This document shows positions 1-6,301 of a stretch of 9,590 bases of DNA, piece by piece. The DNA is from Opitutaceae bacterium (GTDB lineage: Bacteria > Verrucomicrobiota > Verrucomicrobiia > Opitutales > Opitutaceae), in NCBI GenBank assembly GCA_025352845.1, contig JANXSC010000020.1, positions 1-9,590 of the forward strand. The letters run 5' to 3'. The notes below the pieces were generated by a model. The model did no database searches. It saw nothing but the letters and a program-made list of their open reading frames with translations, and was not told where the DNA came from. The translations under genes were made by a program, and so were the position numbers. The first letter of the stretch is position 1; every line of letters starts with the position of its first letter.

Positions 1-138
1 ATTAATTCGATGCAGTTGGAAACTGAAAAAATCAAAGCCTCTTACGGGCAGATATTCAGCTGCACACAGCCGGTTTGCCGCGAAAATTGGTCACTGCGCG
101 ATTAGCAAAATCTTCGGCGATAATTAATCAGCGCTTCC
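1..138. mobile_element. Possible end of an insertion sequence (IS5-like), incomplete
   Basis: This stretch is about 45% GC, while the adjoining SDR fragment is about 77%. Read from the minus strand, it begins GGAAGCGCTGATTAATTA (138-121), which resembles terminal inverted repeats of IS5-type elements as I remember them. It is immediately preceded by CTAG (139-142), a common target of that family. A short plus-strand frame runs from the window edge to a TAG at 103-105 and ends ENWSLRD. It could be the tail of a transposase, but it is not recognised. The partner repeat and any transposase core lie outside the window, so the identification is tentative. Confidence 0.35.
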
Positions 139-142
139 CTAG

Positions 143-186
143 CGTAGAACCCTATGAACGATTACGAACCACGATGAGAATTTCGT
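143..186. other. Unexplained low-GC segment between the possible IS end and the SDR fragment
   Basis: These bases are AT-richer than the operon and do not continue the SDR family sequence. They show no gene, hairpin or other signal. They may be degraded SDR sequence, part of a larger inserted element, or a junction product. Confidence 0.4.
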
Positions 187-211
187 CACCCGCAGGACCA
201 CCACCCGCAGG
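187..211. repeat. Short direct repeat at the SDR break
   Basis: The 10-base unit CACCCGCAGG occurs at 187-196 and again at 202-211, with a period of 15 bases. On the coding strand this gives a repeated LRV(VV)/LRV segment in the SDR frame. It lies where resemblance to the SDR family ends and where base composition changes, so it may mark a slippage or recombination point. Confidence 0.7.
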
Positions 212-365
212 CCCGTGCGCCGGGCGGGACCGACCCGGAGGCGTTCAAGCTCTGCCGGATCGCCGAGGCCTTGCAGCATCACGTCGGCGCCCGCCTTCGC
301 GAGGGCGCCGGCCATCCCCCAGCCGATACCGCTGGTGGAACCCGTGACCAGTTCGATCTTGCCGT

Positions 366-1217
366 TCAGGGCGTGAGCTTCCCGCGGAGCCAAAGGGCGC
401 GCAGGTCCGCCGCCACCCGTCGCACATCGCGCCAGGTGTCGGGAAAGCCACTCAGGCGATACGCCGGGGCGGCGTGGCCTATTTCCACCACGACCAGCAT
501 CGGCTTGGCCGTGCGTCGGCGCTGCTCGTGGGCGAACAACTCCGCCACATAGCTCAGCCAGTCCAAATACTCCGGAGTCCGTTTCCCGCTGGGCGTGAGC
601 GCCGGTAGTTGGCAGTGGTGACCGTTGAAGGGCCGGAGGTGAAACTGCACCGCCGCGCGCAGCAGCGGCTTCGGCTCCCGCAACCGTGCCCAGAGCTGGC
701 CCGGCGGCAGGTGCCGCACGACGGCAAAGTGCGAATGGTCCAGGCAAAGCGGCAGCGTCTTCCCGGTATCCATCGCGTAAGCCTTGGCCAGTGCCGCCGT
801 GGCCTCGGGGGTTTCGGTGAAAGTGTCGCGATGGGTCTCGATGGCGAAAGGCAGACCGTGGGCCCGCGCGGCGGCACGGATCCGTTTCACCACGGTGACC
901 GCCTCGGACAGCGGCGTGTCGTAGTCGCACAGCTGCACATCGATCGCCACGGCGCCGAGGGCGCGGGCCGCCGCAAAGGGCACCGTGCAATTCGAACCAG
1001 TGCCGAGACTGGTAACGGCCAGATACTGCAGCGCGCCGCGTTCCGCGATGACTGGGATGGGCGGCGAGAACACGCCGTCGAACCCTGCGGCACGGATGGC
1101 CGCGAACTTCCTCGTCCAGGTCCACTCCTTTTCGGCGGAGGGATATTGCCGCAACGACCACATCGTCGCGAACAGATGCAGCGGGCGTTTTGCGCGGGGG
1201 CGGCGGGTGGCAGTCAT
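366..1217 (-). CDS. Sugar phosphate isomerase/epimerase-like (xylose isomerase-like TIM barrel) protein
   Basis: The 283-residue protein fits the AP endonuclease 2/xylose isomerase-like barrel family (hydroxypyruvate isomerase, ketose 3-epimerase and related enzymes). Candidate metal ligands fall at strand ends in the usual order: E127 in FAIETHRDTF, D160 and H162 in CLDHSHFA, H193 in VQFHLRPFNG, and E245 in VVVEIG. The N-terminus after a short basic leader begins LHLFATMWSL, a normal first barrel strand. The ATG at 1217 overlaps the HisD-like stop (ATGA) and has its own ribosome site. The protein probably acts in the cytosol on a sugar, sugar acid or a keto-aldehyde such as hydroxypyruvate. 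The exact reaction cannot be read from the sequence. Its TGA overlaps the CTG that appears to open the next reading frame. Confidence 0.85.
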   Translation of the reverse strand: MTATRRPRAKRPLHLFATMWSLRQYPSAEKEWTWTRKFAAIRAAGFDGVFSPPIPVIAERGALQYLAVTSLGTGSNCTVPFAAARALGAVAIDVQLCDYDTPLSEAVTVVKRIRAAARAHGLPFAIETHRDTFTETPEATAALAKAYAMDTGKTLPLCLDHSHFAVVRHLPPGQLWARLREPKPLLRAAVQFHLRPFNGHHCQLPALTPSGKRTPEYLDWLSYVAELFAHEQRRRTAKPMLVVVEIGHAAPAYRLSGFPDTWRDVRRVAADLRALWLRGKLTP

Positions 1218-2512
1218 GATTTTTTCCTTTTGCGGCCACCCGGTTTCGCGCCGTAGCGCGCCACACGCACGCGGGCCGTGACCGAATGGGCGGCCATGCG
1301 CTCGACGTCGCATTGCCGGGCGGTGACGGCGCCGACCAAGCGGCTCGCCGCCGGAGTCATGCGCTGGTAGGTGACGGTCTTCAGGAACTTCCCTACCCAC
1401 ACCCCGCCCGTGTAGCGCGCCGACCGGCTCGTGGGCAAAATGTGATTGGTCCCGATACTTTTGTCGCCGTAAGCGACCGTCGTCTCCTCGCCGATAAACA
1501 GGGAGCCGTAGTTGCGCAAGCGCTCGAAATAATAATTCGGCTCGCGCACGTGGAGTTCCAGGTGCTCGGGCGCGTAGTCGTCGCTGATCCGGATCGCCTC
1601 TTCCCGGTCGGCGGCGACATAGAGTTTGCCGTTGGCCGGCCAGGACTGGCCGGCAATCTCGTGGGTCGGCAGCTTGGGCAGTTGCCGGGTGATTTCCTTG
1701 AGCACGGCGCGGCCAAACGTGGCGCTCAGGCACACGCAGAGCTGGCCACTCGCCGGGTCGTGTTCGGCCTGGCCCAGCAAGTCGCAGGCGACGAGGGCCG
1801 GATCGGCCGAGTCATCGGCGATGACCGCAATCTCGGTCGGCCCCGCCAAGAGATCGATGCCGCACTGTCCGAAAAGCTGGCGCTTGGCCTCGGCCACAAA
1901 CTTGTTGCCGGCGCCGCACAGGATGTCCACCGGCTCGACCTCGCCCCTGCCGAAGGCCATGAGCGCCATCGCGGGCACACCGCCCAAAACGAAAATGCGA
2001 TCGGCCCCGGCCTCCTTCATGGCGTTGATTGTGGCTGGGTAGTAGCCGCCGCCCTTCACCGGAGGCGTGCAGGCCACGACCGACTTCACGCCGGCGACCT
2101 TCGCGGGGATGCTACTCATCTGGGCCGACCCGAACATCGGGTAGCGGCCGCCCGGCACGTAGCTGCCCACGGATTGCACGGGGATGTGACGGTGGCCCAA
2201 CCACACGCCCCGTGGCGACTCGACCTCGAGGGGCCGGAACATCTTCAGCTGCGCCTGAGCGAAGCGCCGCACGTTGCCCTGACAGAACGCCGTGTCTTCA
2301 ACCAGCTGCGGCGGACACTGGGCTATCGCCTCGGCGATCTGCTTTTCCGTCAGCTCAAAGCCGGCTGGAGACCAGTCGTCAAACTGGGCACTCAGCTGGC
2401 GCACGGCATCCATGCCGTCGCGCCTCAGCCGCCCAAGCAGGTCGGCCACATAACGCGCCGTCTCGGAGTCCGTCTCGAATAGCCGATGGCCACCTTCCTT
2501 GAGGATTTTCAT
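1214..2512 (-). CDS. Histidinol dehydrogenase superfamily, sulfopropanediol dehydrogenase (HpsN)-like
   Basis: This 432-residue protein is a complete HisD-fold, NAD- and zinc-dependent dehydrogenase that would oxidise a primary alcohol through the aldehyde to the acid. The zinc ligands of E. coli HisD are conserved as Q248 and H251 (LLGQAEHDP), D350 (AYGDKSIGTNH) and H409 (ERMAAHS). The catalytic pair E316-H317 is in DYAPEHL. Several segments differ from biosynthetic HisD and, as I recall, resemble the HpsN/DHPS 3-dehydrogenase group: VGSYVPGGRYP, CGAGNKFVAEAKRQLFG, LRNYGSLFIG and ARYTGGVWVGKFLKTVTYQR (366-385). No other histidine genes are nearby. A sulfonated or other polyol substrate is therefore more likely than histidinol. 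The start MKILKEGG at 2512 lies 13 bases after gene B; an upstream in-frame start would add 34 unrelated residues overlapping gene B. The basic tail GGRKRKKS encodes the ribosome site of the next gene. Confidence 0.9.
   Translation of the reverse strand: MKILKEGGHRLFETDSETARYVADLLGRLRRDGMDAVRQLSAQFDDWSPAGFELTEKQIAEAIAQCPPQLVEDTAFCQGNVRRFAQAQLKMFRPLEVESPRGVWLGHRHIPVQSVGSYVPGGRYPMFGSAQMSSIPAKVAGVKSVVACTPPVKGGGYYPATINAMKEAGADRIFVLGGVPAMALMAFGRGEVEPVDILCGAGNKFVAEAKRQLFGQCGIDLLAGPTEIAVIADDSADPALVACDLLGQAEHDPASGQLCVCLSATFGRAVLKEITRQLPKLPTHEIAGQSWPANGKLYVAADREEAIRISDDYAPEHLELHVREPNYYFERLRNYGSLFIGEETTVAYGDKSIGTNHILPTSRSARYTGGVWVGKFLKTVTYQRMTPAASRLVGAVTARQCDVERMAAHSVTARVRVARYGAKPGGRKRKKS
1225..1229 (-). 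promoter_or_regulatory. Shine-Dalgarno site for the TIM-barrel gene
   Basis: The minus strand reads AAGGA within an A-rich run 7 bases before the ATG at 1217. The site lies inside the last codons of the HisD-like gene. It supports the ATG at 1217 over upstream in-frame codons that lie deeper in the HisD-like gene. Confidence 0.65.
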
Positions 2513-2525
2513 GCGTGGCTGGCGT

Positions 2526-3086
2526 TCAAGGTGTTTTGTCGTCCGGATCGTTCGCCTTGGTGTAGCGGTCGAGCTTGGCGCCCGGAGCCAGCCAGTTGGG
2601 GAGCAGGCGGGCATCCTTGTCGCCCGAGACCGAGCCGACCGGCGCGTGCCCGCCGGGGGTGCCAGCCGGCCGAATCTCCCACCAGCACTGGCCGCGGTGG
2701 TTGTGCTCGTGGTCGATCTGGTAGCCGCACTCCTTCATCATCGGGCCGGTCCAGCCCATGCAGTGGTCGCAATAGTCGCCATAGTTCTTGAGGTCATTGC
2801 GCAGAAGGAAGCCGCGCGACGGACACTGATGGAAATCGATGCGGAAGACATCCTCTCGATGGGAGATGTGAAACCCGAGGTCCGGCGATTCTTCCAGGAG
2901 GGTGTGCCCCCAGTATTTCAGCATACCAGGGATGCCCTCAGCCTTGATCAGGTCGCGCGCATGGGCCTGGGAATCGAGGTTGATGGCCTCGTCCCAGTAG
3001 GCGCGCACCAGGGCGTGGCCGCCGACGCGCTCGAACCAGCCGAAGGTCCATTCGTAGTGACCACAGAAGTCGTAGCAGCCGATCAC
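2526..3086 (-). CDS. Small cysteine-motif protein B, paralogue of protein A
   Basis: The 186-residue protein starts at a GTG that overlaps the stop of gene A (GTGA) and has a strong AAGGAG site. It shares with protein A a core of C88-P89, then exactly 16 residues, then C106-x-H108-C109, a glycine at 121, and a late GQC ending in C134. Upstream, WTFGWF and GIPGMLKYW (51-59) align with STFRFI and GLPAVAGYW of protein A at nearly the same distance from the CP motif, so the resemblance covers the whole protein. It also has two N-terminal cysteines (C4, C8), C120, and a histidine-rich HEHNH (126-130) just before the last cysteine, all of which could bind metal. The C-terminal 40 residues are hydrophilic and have no counterpart in protein A. 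The function is unknown; a hydrolase or metal-binding partner role is possible. Confidence 0.75.
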   Translation of the reverse strand: MIGCYDFCGHYEWTFGWFERVGGHALVRAYWDEAINLDSQAHARDLIKAEGIPGMLKYWGHTLLEESPDLGFHISHREDVFRIDFHQCPSRGFLLRNDLKNYGDYCDHCMGWTGPMMKECGYQIDHEHNHRGQCWWEIRPAGTPGGHAPVGSVSGDKDARLLPNWLAPGAKLDRYTKANDPDDKTP

Positions 3087-3595
3087 GGGAGGTTCTCCTT
3101 AATTTTTTTGAGGTCTTGCGCGGGGAGTTTGGCTGCGGGCAGCGCATAGGTGTGCATACACGATCCGTCCCCGCCGCAGAGACGCATGGTCAGGCCGGCG
3201 GCTCCGGCGCGGGCCGTGCCGAGGTGGTAGCAATGCTGGCAGAATTCCTTCACAGGCACACGCCCGTGGGCGCGGAGGTGCTTGATCAACGGGCAGACCT
3301 TCACGTGCAGCTCGACCCGGTCGGGCAGTTCCTGGACGTCGACCTCGCCGCCCGGTTCGGCGGCAAAGAAGGCGCGCCAGTAACCCGCGACCGCGGGCAG
3401 GCCGCCCTGTCGCCACTGCGTGTTGACCGGGGCGTAATAACCGGTGCCGAGGTCGGCCAGGTAGCGGAGCCAGCCACTGTGTCCCAGGCGATGAAGGATG
3501 AAGCGGAAGGTGGAGTTGATCGCAAAGTAGAAGTCGGCCGAGCCGACGGGCTTTGTATCAGTATAAGGCAGACTGCCGGGAATGGAGTTGGCCAT
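3083..3595 (-). CDS. Small cysteine-motif protein A, possible L-2-amino-thiazoline-4-carboxylate hydrolase-like family
   Basis: The 170-residue protein is not securely recognised. Its C-terminal half carries C101-P102, then C119-x-H121-C122, a glycine at 134, C140, and a final DGSC ending in C146. This layout (CP, a central cysteine pair, a late G-x-C) recalls proteins annotated as L-2-amino-thiazoline-4-carboxylic acid hydrolase (ATC hydrolase) family. I recall that family only loosely, so the call is tentative. The N-terminal half is rich in aromatic residues, with a GLPAVAGYW segment (65-73). No signal peptide or membrane span is visible. The next gene encodes a full-length paralogue with identically spaced CP and CxHC motifs, so the two products may form a heteromer or bind a shared metal. 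The tail DLKKIKENLP is lysine-rich because its codons contain the ribosome site of the next gene. The ATG lies 15 bases after the DapA-family stop. Confidence 0.75.
   Translation of the reverse strand: MANSIPGSLPYTDTKPVGSADFYFAINSTFRFILHRLGHSGWLRYLADLGTGYYAPVNTQWRQGGLPAVAGYWRAFFAAEPGGEVDVQELPDRVELHVKVCPLIKHLRAHGRVPVKEFCQHCYHLGTARAGAAGLTMRLCGGDGSCMHTYALPAAKLPAQDLKKIKENLP
3095..3100 (-). promoter_or_regulatory. Strong Shine-Dalgarno site for small protein B
   Basis: The minus strand reads AAGGAG exactly 8 bases before the GTG at 3086, inside the 3' end of gene A. It is the best ribosome site in the window and supports the GTG start, whose GTGA overlaps the stop of gene A. Most other genes here lack an evident site. 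Confidence 0.75.
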
Positions 3596-3610
3596 GGGAA
3601 TAGAGGGAGG

Positions 3611-4561
3611 TCAGACGGCGGACACCGGATCGAGGAGGTCGGAGCGGTAGCCCAGGCCATCGGCGCCGCTGAGGGCGTCCGTGATCTGTTGGCGGCACGT
3701 GTCCGTCAGTGGGTAGTTGAGCAGCTGGGTGCCGGTGGAGAAGAGCTTCATCTGCACGAGCAGCTCCTTCAAGCCGCTCATCCAGCACTCGATCTTTGGG
3801 CCGCCGTAAACGCGCAGCATCAGGTCGTTCATGCGGGCCTGCAGGCGCTTCGCCTCCTCCAGGTCACCGGCGCAGGCGGCGCGGATGATGCGGTGCGCGA
3901 GGCCCGCGTTGAAGATACCGCCACCCAGCAGCAGGCCGTCGTAGCCCGCCGCAAGGTAGGTCACGCAGTCAAATTCATCGCCGTCGAGCAGGATCAGCTC
4001 CGGGCGGCGCCGGCGGACGGCCAGGAACAGATCGCGGTGTGAGGGCATCGTCGAGCTGTCCTTCACGAGCGCGATGTTGGGCTCGTTGAGCAACTCATCG
4101 AGATGCGTGTCCGGCATCATGTAGGGGCTGTTCTTGCCGCGATCATAGAAACCGACCGGCAGCGCGGAACCGCGGGCGATGTCCCGGTAGAACGCCAACT
4201 GGCGGTCCGGCGTCGCGTTGAGGAAAAAATAAGGTTGGGCCACGACCGCGATCTCGGCACCCCACTTTGCGGCCAGCTCGGCGTAGTGGAGCGTGCGGCC
4301 GGCGGAGTTGTCGGTCACCTGCACGGCCAGCCGAAGGCGGCCCCGCGCCGCGGCCGCGGCCGTGCGCACGAGCGTCTCGCGTTCGGAATCCGTCAGCCAG
4401 GGCCCCTCGCCGCAGGTGCCGGCGAGCATGAGCCCGGTCACGCCCATCCGCACGTGGTGCTCGATGAGCCGTTCTACAGAGGAGGGGTCGACGCGGCCGG
4501 CCGAGTCGAGAGGAGTGGGAGTGGCTGACCAGACACCACCGGTGAGTCGCAATTTATTCAT
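3611..4561 (-). CDS. Dihydrodipicolinate synthase (DapA)/N-acetylneuraminate lyase family protein
   Basis: This 316-residue TIM-barrel class I aldolase forms a Schiff base between lysine and a 2-keto acid. Visible are the substrate-carboxylate motif GTCGEGPWLTDSER (48-61; the usual form is GTTGE, so the second threonine is Cys50), PYFF (110-113), the catalytic tyrosine Y139 in VGFYDRGK, and the Schiff-base lysine K167 in IALVKDSS. The start MNKLRLTGGVWSATPTP agrees with the family N-terminus. Further upstream in-frame starts run into the lactonase gene and read as arginine-rich nonsense, so 4561 is chosen; no Shine-Dalgarno sequence is seen. The altered active-site loop and the catabolic neighbours argue against lysine biosynthesis. 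They suggest cleavage or dehydration of a 2-keto-3-deoxy acid. The stop lies 15 bases before the next gene. Confidence 0.9.
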   Translation of the reverse strand: MNKLRLTGGVWSATPTPLDSAGRVDPSSVERLIEHHVRMGVTGLMLAGTCGEGPWLTDSERETLVRTAAAAARGRLRLAVQVTDNSAGRTLHYAELAAKWGAEIAVVAQPYFFLNATPDRQLAFYRDIARGSALPVGFYDRGKNSPYMMPDTHLDELLNEPNIALVKDSSTMPSHRDLFLAVRRRRPELILLDGDEFDCVTYLAAGYDGLLLGGGIFNAGLAHRIIRAACAGDLEEAKRLQARMNDLMLRVYGGPKIECWMSGLKELLVQMKLFSTGTQLLNYPLTDTCRQQITDALSGADGLGYRSDLLDPVSAV

Positions 4562-4578
4562 CAAGGAGGGAAAGACCG

Positions 4579-5460
4579 TCAGGCCGGGAGCCGGAACTCC
4601 GCGATGGGCTGGCCCGTGACACCGGGATCGAGGCAGAATAGAAAACCCGCCTCGGGCTCCGGCTTTTTCGCCTCGGGATCGACCGCTGTCGTGATGAACA
4701 GCCGGTCGAGTTTCGCGCCGCCAAAGGCGCAGGAGGTGACGTTGGTGACGGGTAGCGGCACCGTGCGCAGGAGGCGGCCGGTGGCAGGGTCCCAGCGCGT
4801 GAGCTTGGCGGCGCCCCAATGGCCCAGCCAGAGGCAGCCCTCGGCGTCCATGCTGCAGCCATCCGGCCAGCCGTCGCCATCAGCGAGCGTGAAGGCGACG
4901 CGCGGAGCGCCCAGCGCGCCGAGCTCGCCGTCGAACGGAAATGCCTGCACCTGGCGCGTCGGCGAATCGACGTAGTAAAGAGTCCGCCCGTCTAGGGACC
5001 AAGCGAGCCCATTGGAGATGCTGACCTGCGTGCGGTGGACGGTGCAGCCCCGGTCGCCGTCGAAGCGGTAGAGCTTGGACTGATTCGGCCGGGAATCGAG
5101 GGCGAGTGTCCCGGCCCAGAAGCGGCCTTGCGGATCGACCTTGCCGTCGTTGAACCGGAAGACCGCCGGATCGTGGCCGGAGGGCACGGCGAACGGCGTC
5201 AGCGCGCTCGTCACCGGATCGCAAAGAAAGACGCCGCGATGCAACGCCGCGATCAGGCGACCGTCCGAAGTGCGGGCGATGGCGCCGGGCATCTGCGGCA
5301 GATCAATTGTGCGCACCGGCCCGCCAGACGGGTCCGACTCGAAAAATTTTCGACCCAGAATATCGATCCACCAGACGGTCCCCCGGCGGGCATGCCAGCA
5401 CGGCCCTTCCCCCAACTGGGCGGGCGTGCGCTGGAAAATGTCGGGGCCGGCGGCGTGCAT
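4579..5460 (-). CDS. SMP-30/gluconolactonase/LRE family protein
   Basis: The 293-residue protein is a six-bladed beta-propeller of the regucalcin/gluconolactonase family, which hydrolyses sugar lactones to acids using one divalent metal. All four metal ligands known from human regucalcin can be recognised: E18 in QLGEGPCW, N104 in FRFNDGKVDP, N150 in SISNGLAW, and D200 in GWPDGCSMD. The length is normal. The protein begins near the first propeller strand without a signal peptide, so it is probably cytosolic. The ATG lies 18 bases after the FAH stop, and its own stop is 17 bases before the DapA-family start. A lactonase beside a DapA-family aldolase and an FAH enzyme is the classic combination of non-phosphorylative sugar-acid breakdown. 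The actual lactone is unknown. Confidence 0.92.
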   Translation of the reverse strand: MHAAGPDIFQRTPAQLGEGPCWHARRGTVWWIDILGRKFFESDPSGGPVRTIDLPQMPGAIARTSDGRLIAALHRGVFLCDPVTSALTPFAVPSGHDPAVFRFNDGKVDPQGRFWAGTLALDSRPNQSKLYRFDGDRGCTVHRTQVSISNGLAWSLDGRTLYYVDSPTRQVQAFPFDGELGALGAPRVAFTLADGDGWPDGCSMDAEGCLWLGHWGAAKLTRWDPATGRLLRTVPLPVTNVTSCAFGGAKLDRLFITTAVDPEAKKPEPEAGFLFCLDPGVTGQPIAEFRLPA

Positions 5461-5478
5461 GCAGGTATCCGGGCGAGT

Positions 5479-6291
5479 TCAGCTGGCGCCCTCGAGGGCG
5501 ACCGGGTTGGTGAGCTGGCCGATGCGCTCGATCTCGATCGTGACGACGTCGCCGGGCTTGAGCCAGCGGGGAACCGGCTTGGCAGCCATGCCGACACCAT
5601 GCGGCGTGCCGGTGAGGATCACGGTGCCCGGAACCAGCGTCGTGCTCCCGCTCAGGAACTCGATGATGCGCGGCACATCGAAGATCATATCCGAGGTGGT
5701 CCAGTCCTGCAGCGTCACGCCGTTAATGCGGGTCGCGATCTTGAGGTCGTTGGGATTCTTGATCTCGTCCGTCGTGACGAGGCACGGCCCGAGCGGGCAG
5801 AAGGTGTCGAAGAACTTGCCGCGGCACCACTGACCGCCGCCGCGCTTGATCTGCCAATCGCGGGCCGAGACGTCGTTCGCGCAGGTGTAGCCAAGCACAT
5901 AATCGAGGGCGTGGGCCCGGTCGACGTTCTTACAAGCCCGGCCGATGACGACCGCGAGCTCGCACTCGTAGTCGACTTCGTCGCTCGGCAGGTGCGTCGG
6001 GATGAGGATCGGGTCGCCGGGATGCTGGAGCGTGTTGATGCCCTTCACGAAGAGCACGGGAAGCTCGGGGGCCTTCATGCCCGATTCCGCGGCGTGGTGC
6101 CGGTAATTGAGGCCGACGCCGAGGATCTGCGCGGGCACGATCGGGGCGAGGCGCTTGAGCACTTTGGCGGTTTCGTTCGTCACGCGGTGCACGCCAAGCA
6201 CATCGCCCTCGATGCGGCGGACGCTGCCATCGGCCTGTTCCGCGCCGTAGCTGGCGACACCCTGGAGATCGAGATAGCGGATGATCTTCAT
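5479..6291 (-). CDS. Fumarylacetoacetate hydrolase (FAH) family protein
   Basis: The 270-residue protein is a single-domain FAH-fold enzyme. Such enzymes hydrolyse, decarboxylate, isomerise or dehydrate 2,4-diketo or 2-hydroxy-dienoate acids. The metal-binding acids are E109 and E111 in VDYECELAVVIG and D140 in CANDVSARD. LGVGLNYRHHAAE (57-69), GKFFDTFCPLGP (158-169) and ILTGTPHGVG are further family hallmarks. Divalent-metal dependence and a cytosolic location are expected. The start at 6291 lies 10 bases after the RidA stop and is preceded by a modest GAGG ribosome site 8 bases upstream that overlaps that stop. In operons with an SMP-30 lactonase and an SDR, FAH-family enzymes often cleave a 2,4-diketo-3-deoxy sugar acid. 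That role is an inference here. Confidence 0.92.
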   Translation of the reverse strand: MKIIRYLDLQGVASYGAEQADGSVRRIEGDVLGVHRVTNETAKVLKRLAPIVPAQILGVGLNYRHHAAESGMKAPELPVLFVKGINTLQHPGDPILIPTHLPSDEVDYECELAVVIGRACKNVDRAHALDYVLGYTCANDVSARDWQIKRGGGQWCRGKFFDTFCPLGPCLVTTDEIKNPNDLKIATRINGVTLQDWTTSDMIFDVPRIIEFLSGSTTLVPGTVILTGTPHGVGMAAKPVPRWLKPGDVVTIEIERIGQLTNPVALEGAS

Positions 6292-6301
6292 GGGTGAGGC
6301 C

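Larger units (their letters stand above)
139..369 (-). pseudogene. Truncated short-chain dehydrogenase, D-3-hydroxybutyrate dehydrogenase-like N-terminus
   Basis: The reading frame begins with L/M-NGKIELVTGSTSGIG, a classical SDR first strand with the cofactor-binding TGxxxGIG motif at residues 9-16. GADVMLQGLGD (27-37) follows, where 3-hydroxybutyrate dehydrogenases typically read GADIVLNGFGD. Similarity continues through AELERLR and GLRVV to about residue 57, then ends. The frame stops at TAG 141-139 after 76 residues, against about 255-260 for the family, so the catalytic Ser, Tyr and Lys region is missing. The first codon that fits is CTG at 369-367, which overlaps the TIM-barrel stop as CTGA, where an ATG would be expected from the neighbouring ATGA junctions. 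The fragment is probably non-functional. An intact gene would have supplied an NAD-dependent alcohol dehydrogenation to the pathway. Confidence 0.75.

Noticed and set aside
49..75. Hairpin GCTG-CACA-CAGC at 59-70 as a terminator
   Set aside because: The stem is only 4 bases, there is no T-run, and it is not placed after a supported gene end.
1286..2482. A 398-codon open frame on the plus strand opposite the HisD-like gene
   Set aside because: It is a GC-driven shadow of a gene whose catalytic residues are all conserved.
1214..2512. Histidine biosynthesis locus (hisD)
   Set aside because: No other histidine gene is present, and the enzyme's signature segments and neighbours fit a catabolic dehydrogenase better.
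5035..6297. A 420-codon open frame on the plus strand opposite the FAH and lactonase genes
   Set aside because: It spans two real genes and their gap, has no domain I recognise, and mirrors their codon pattern.
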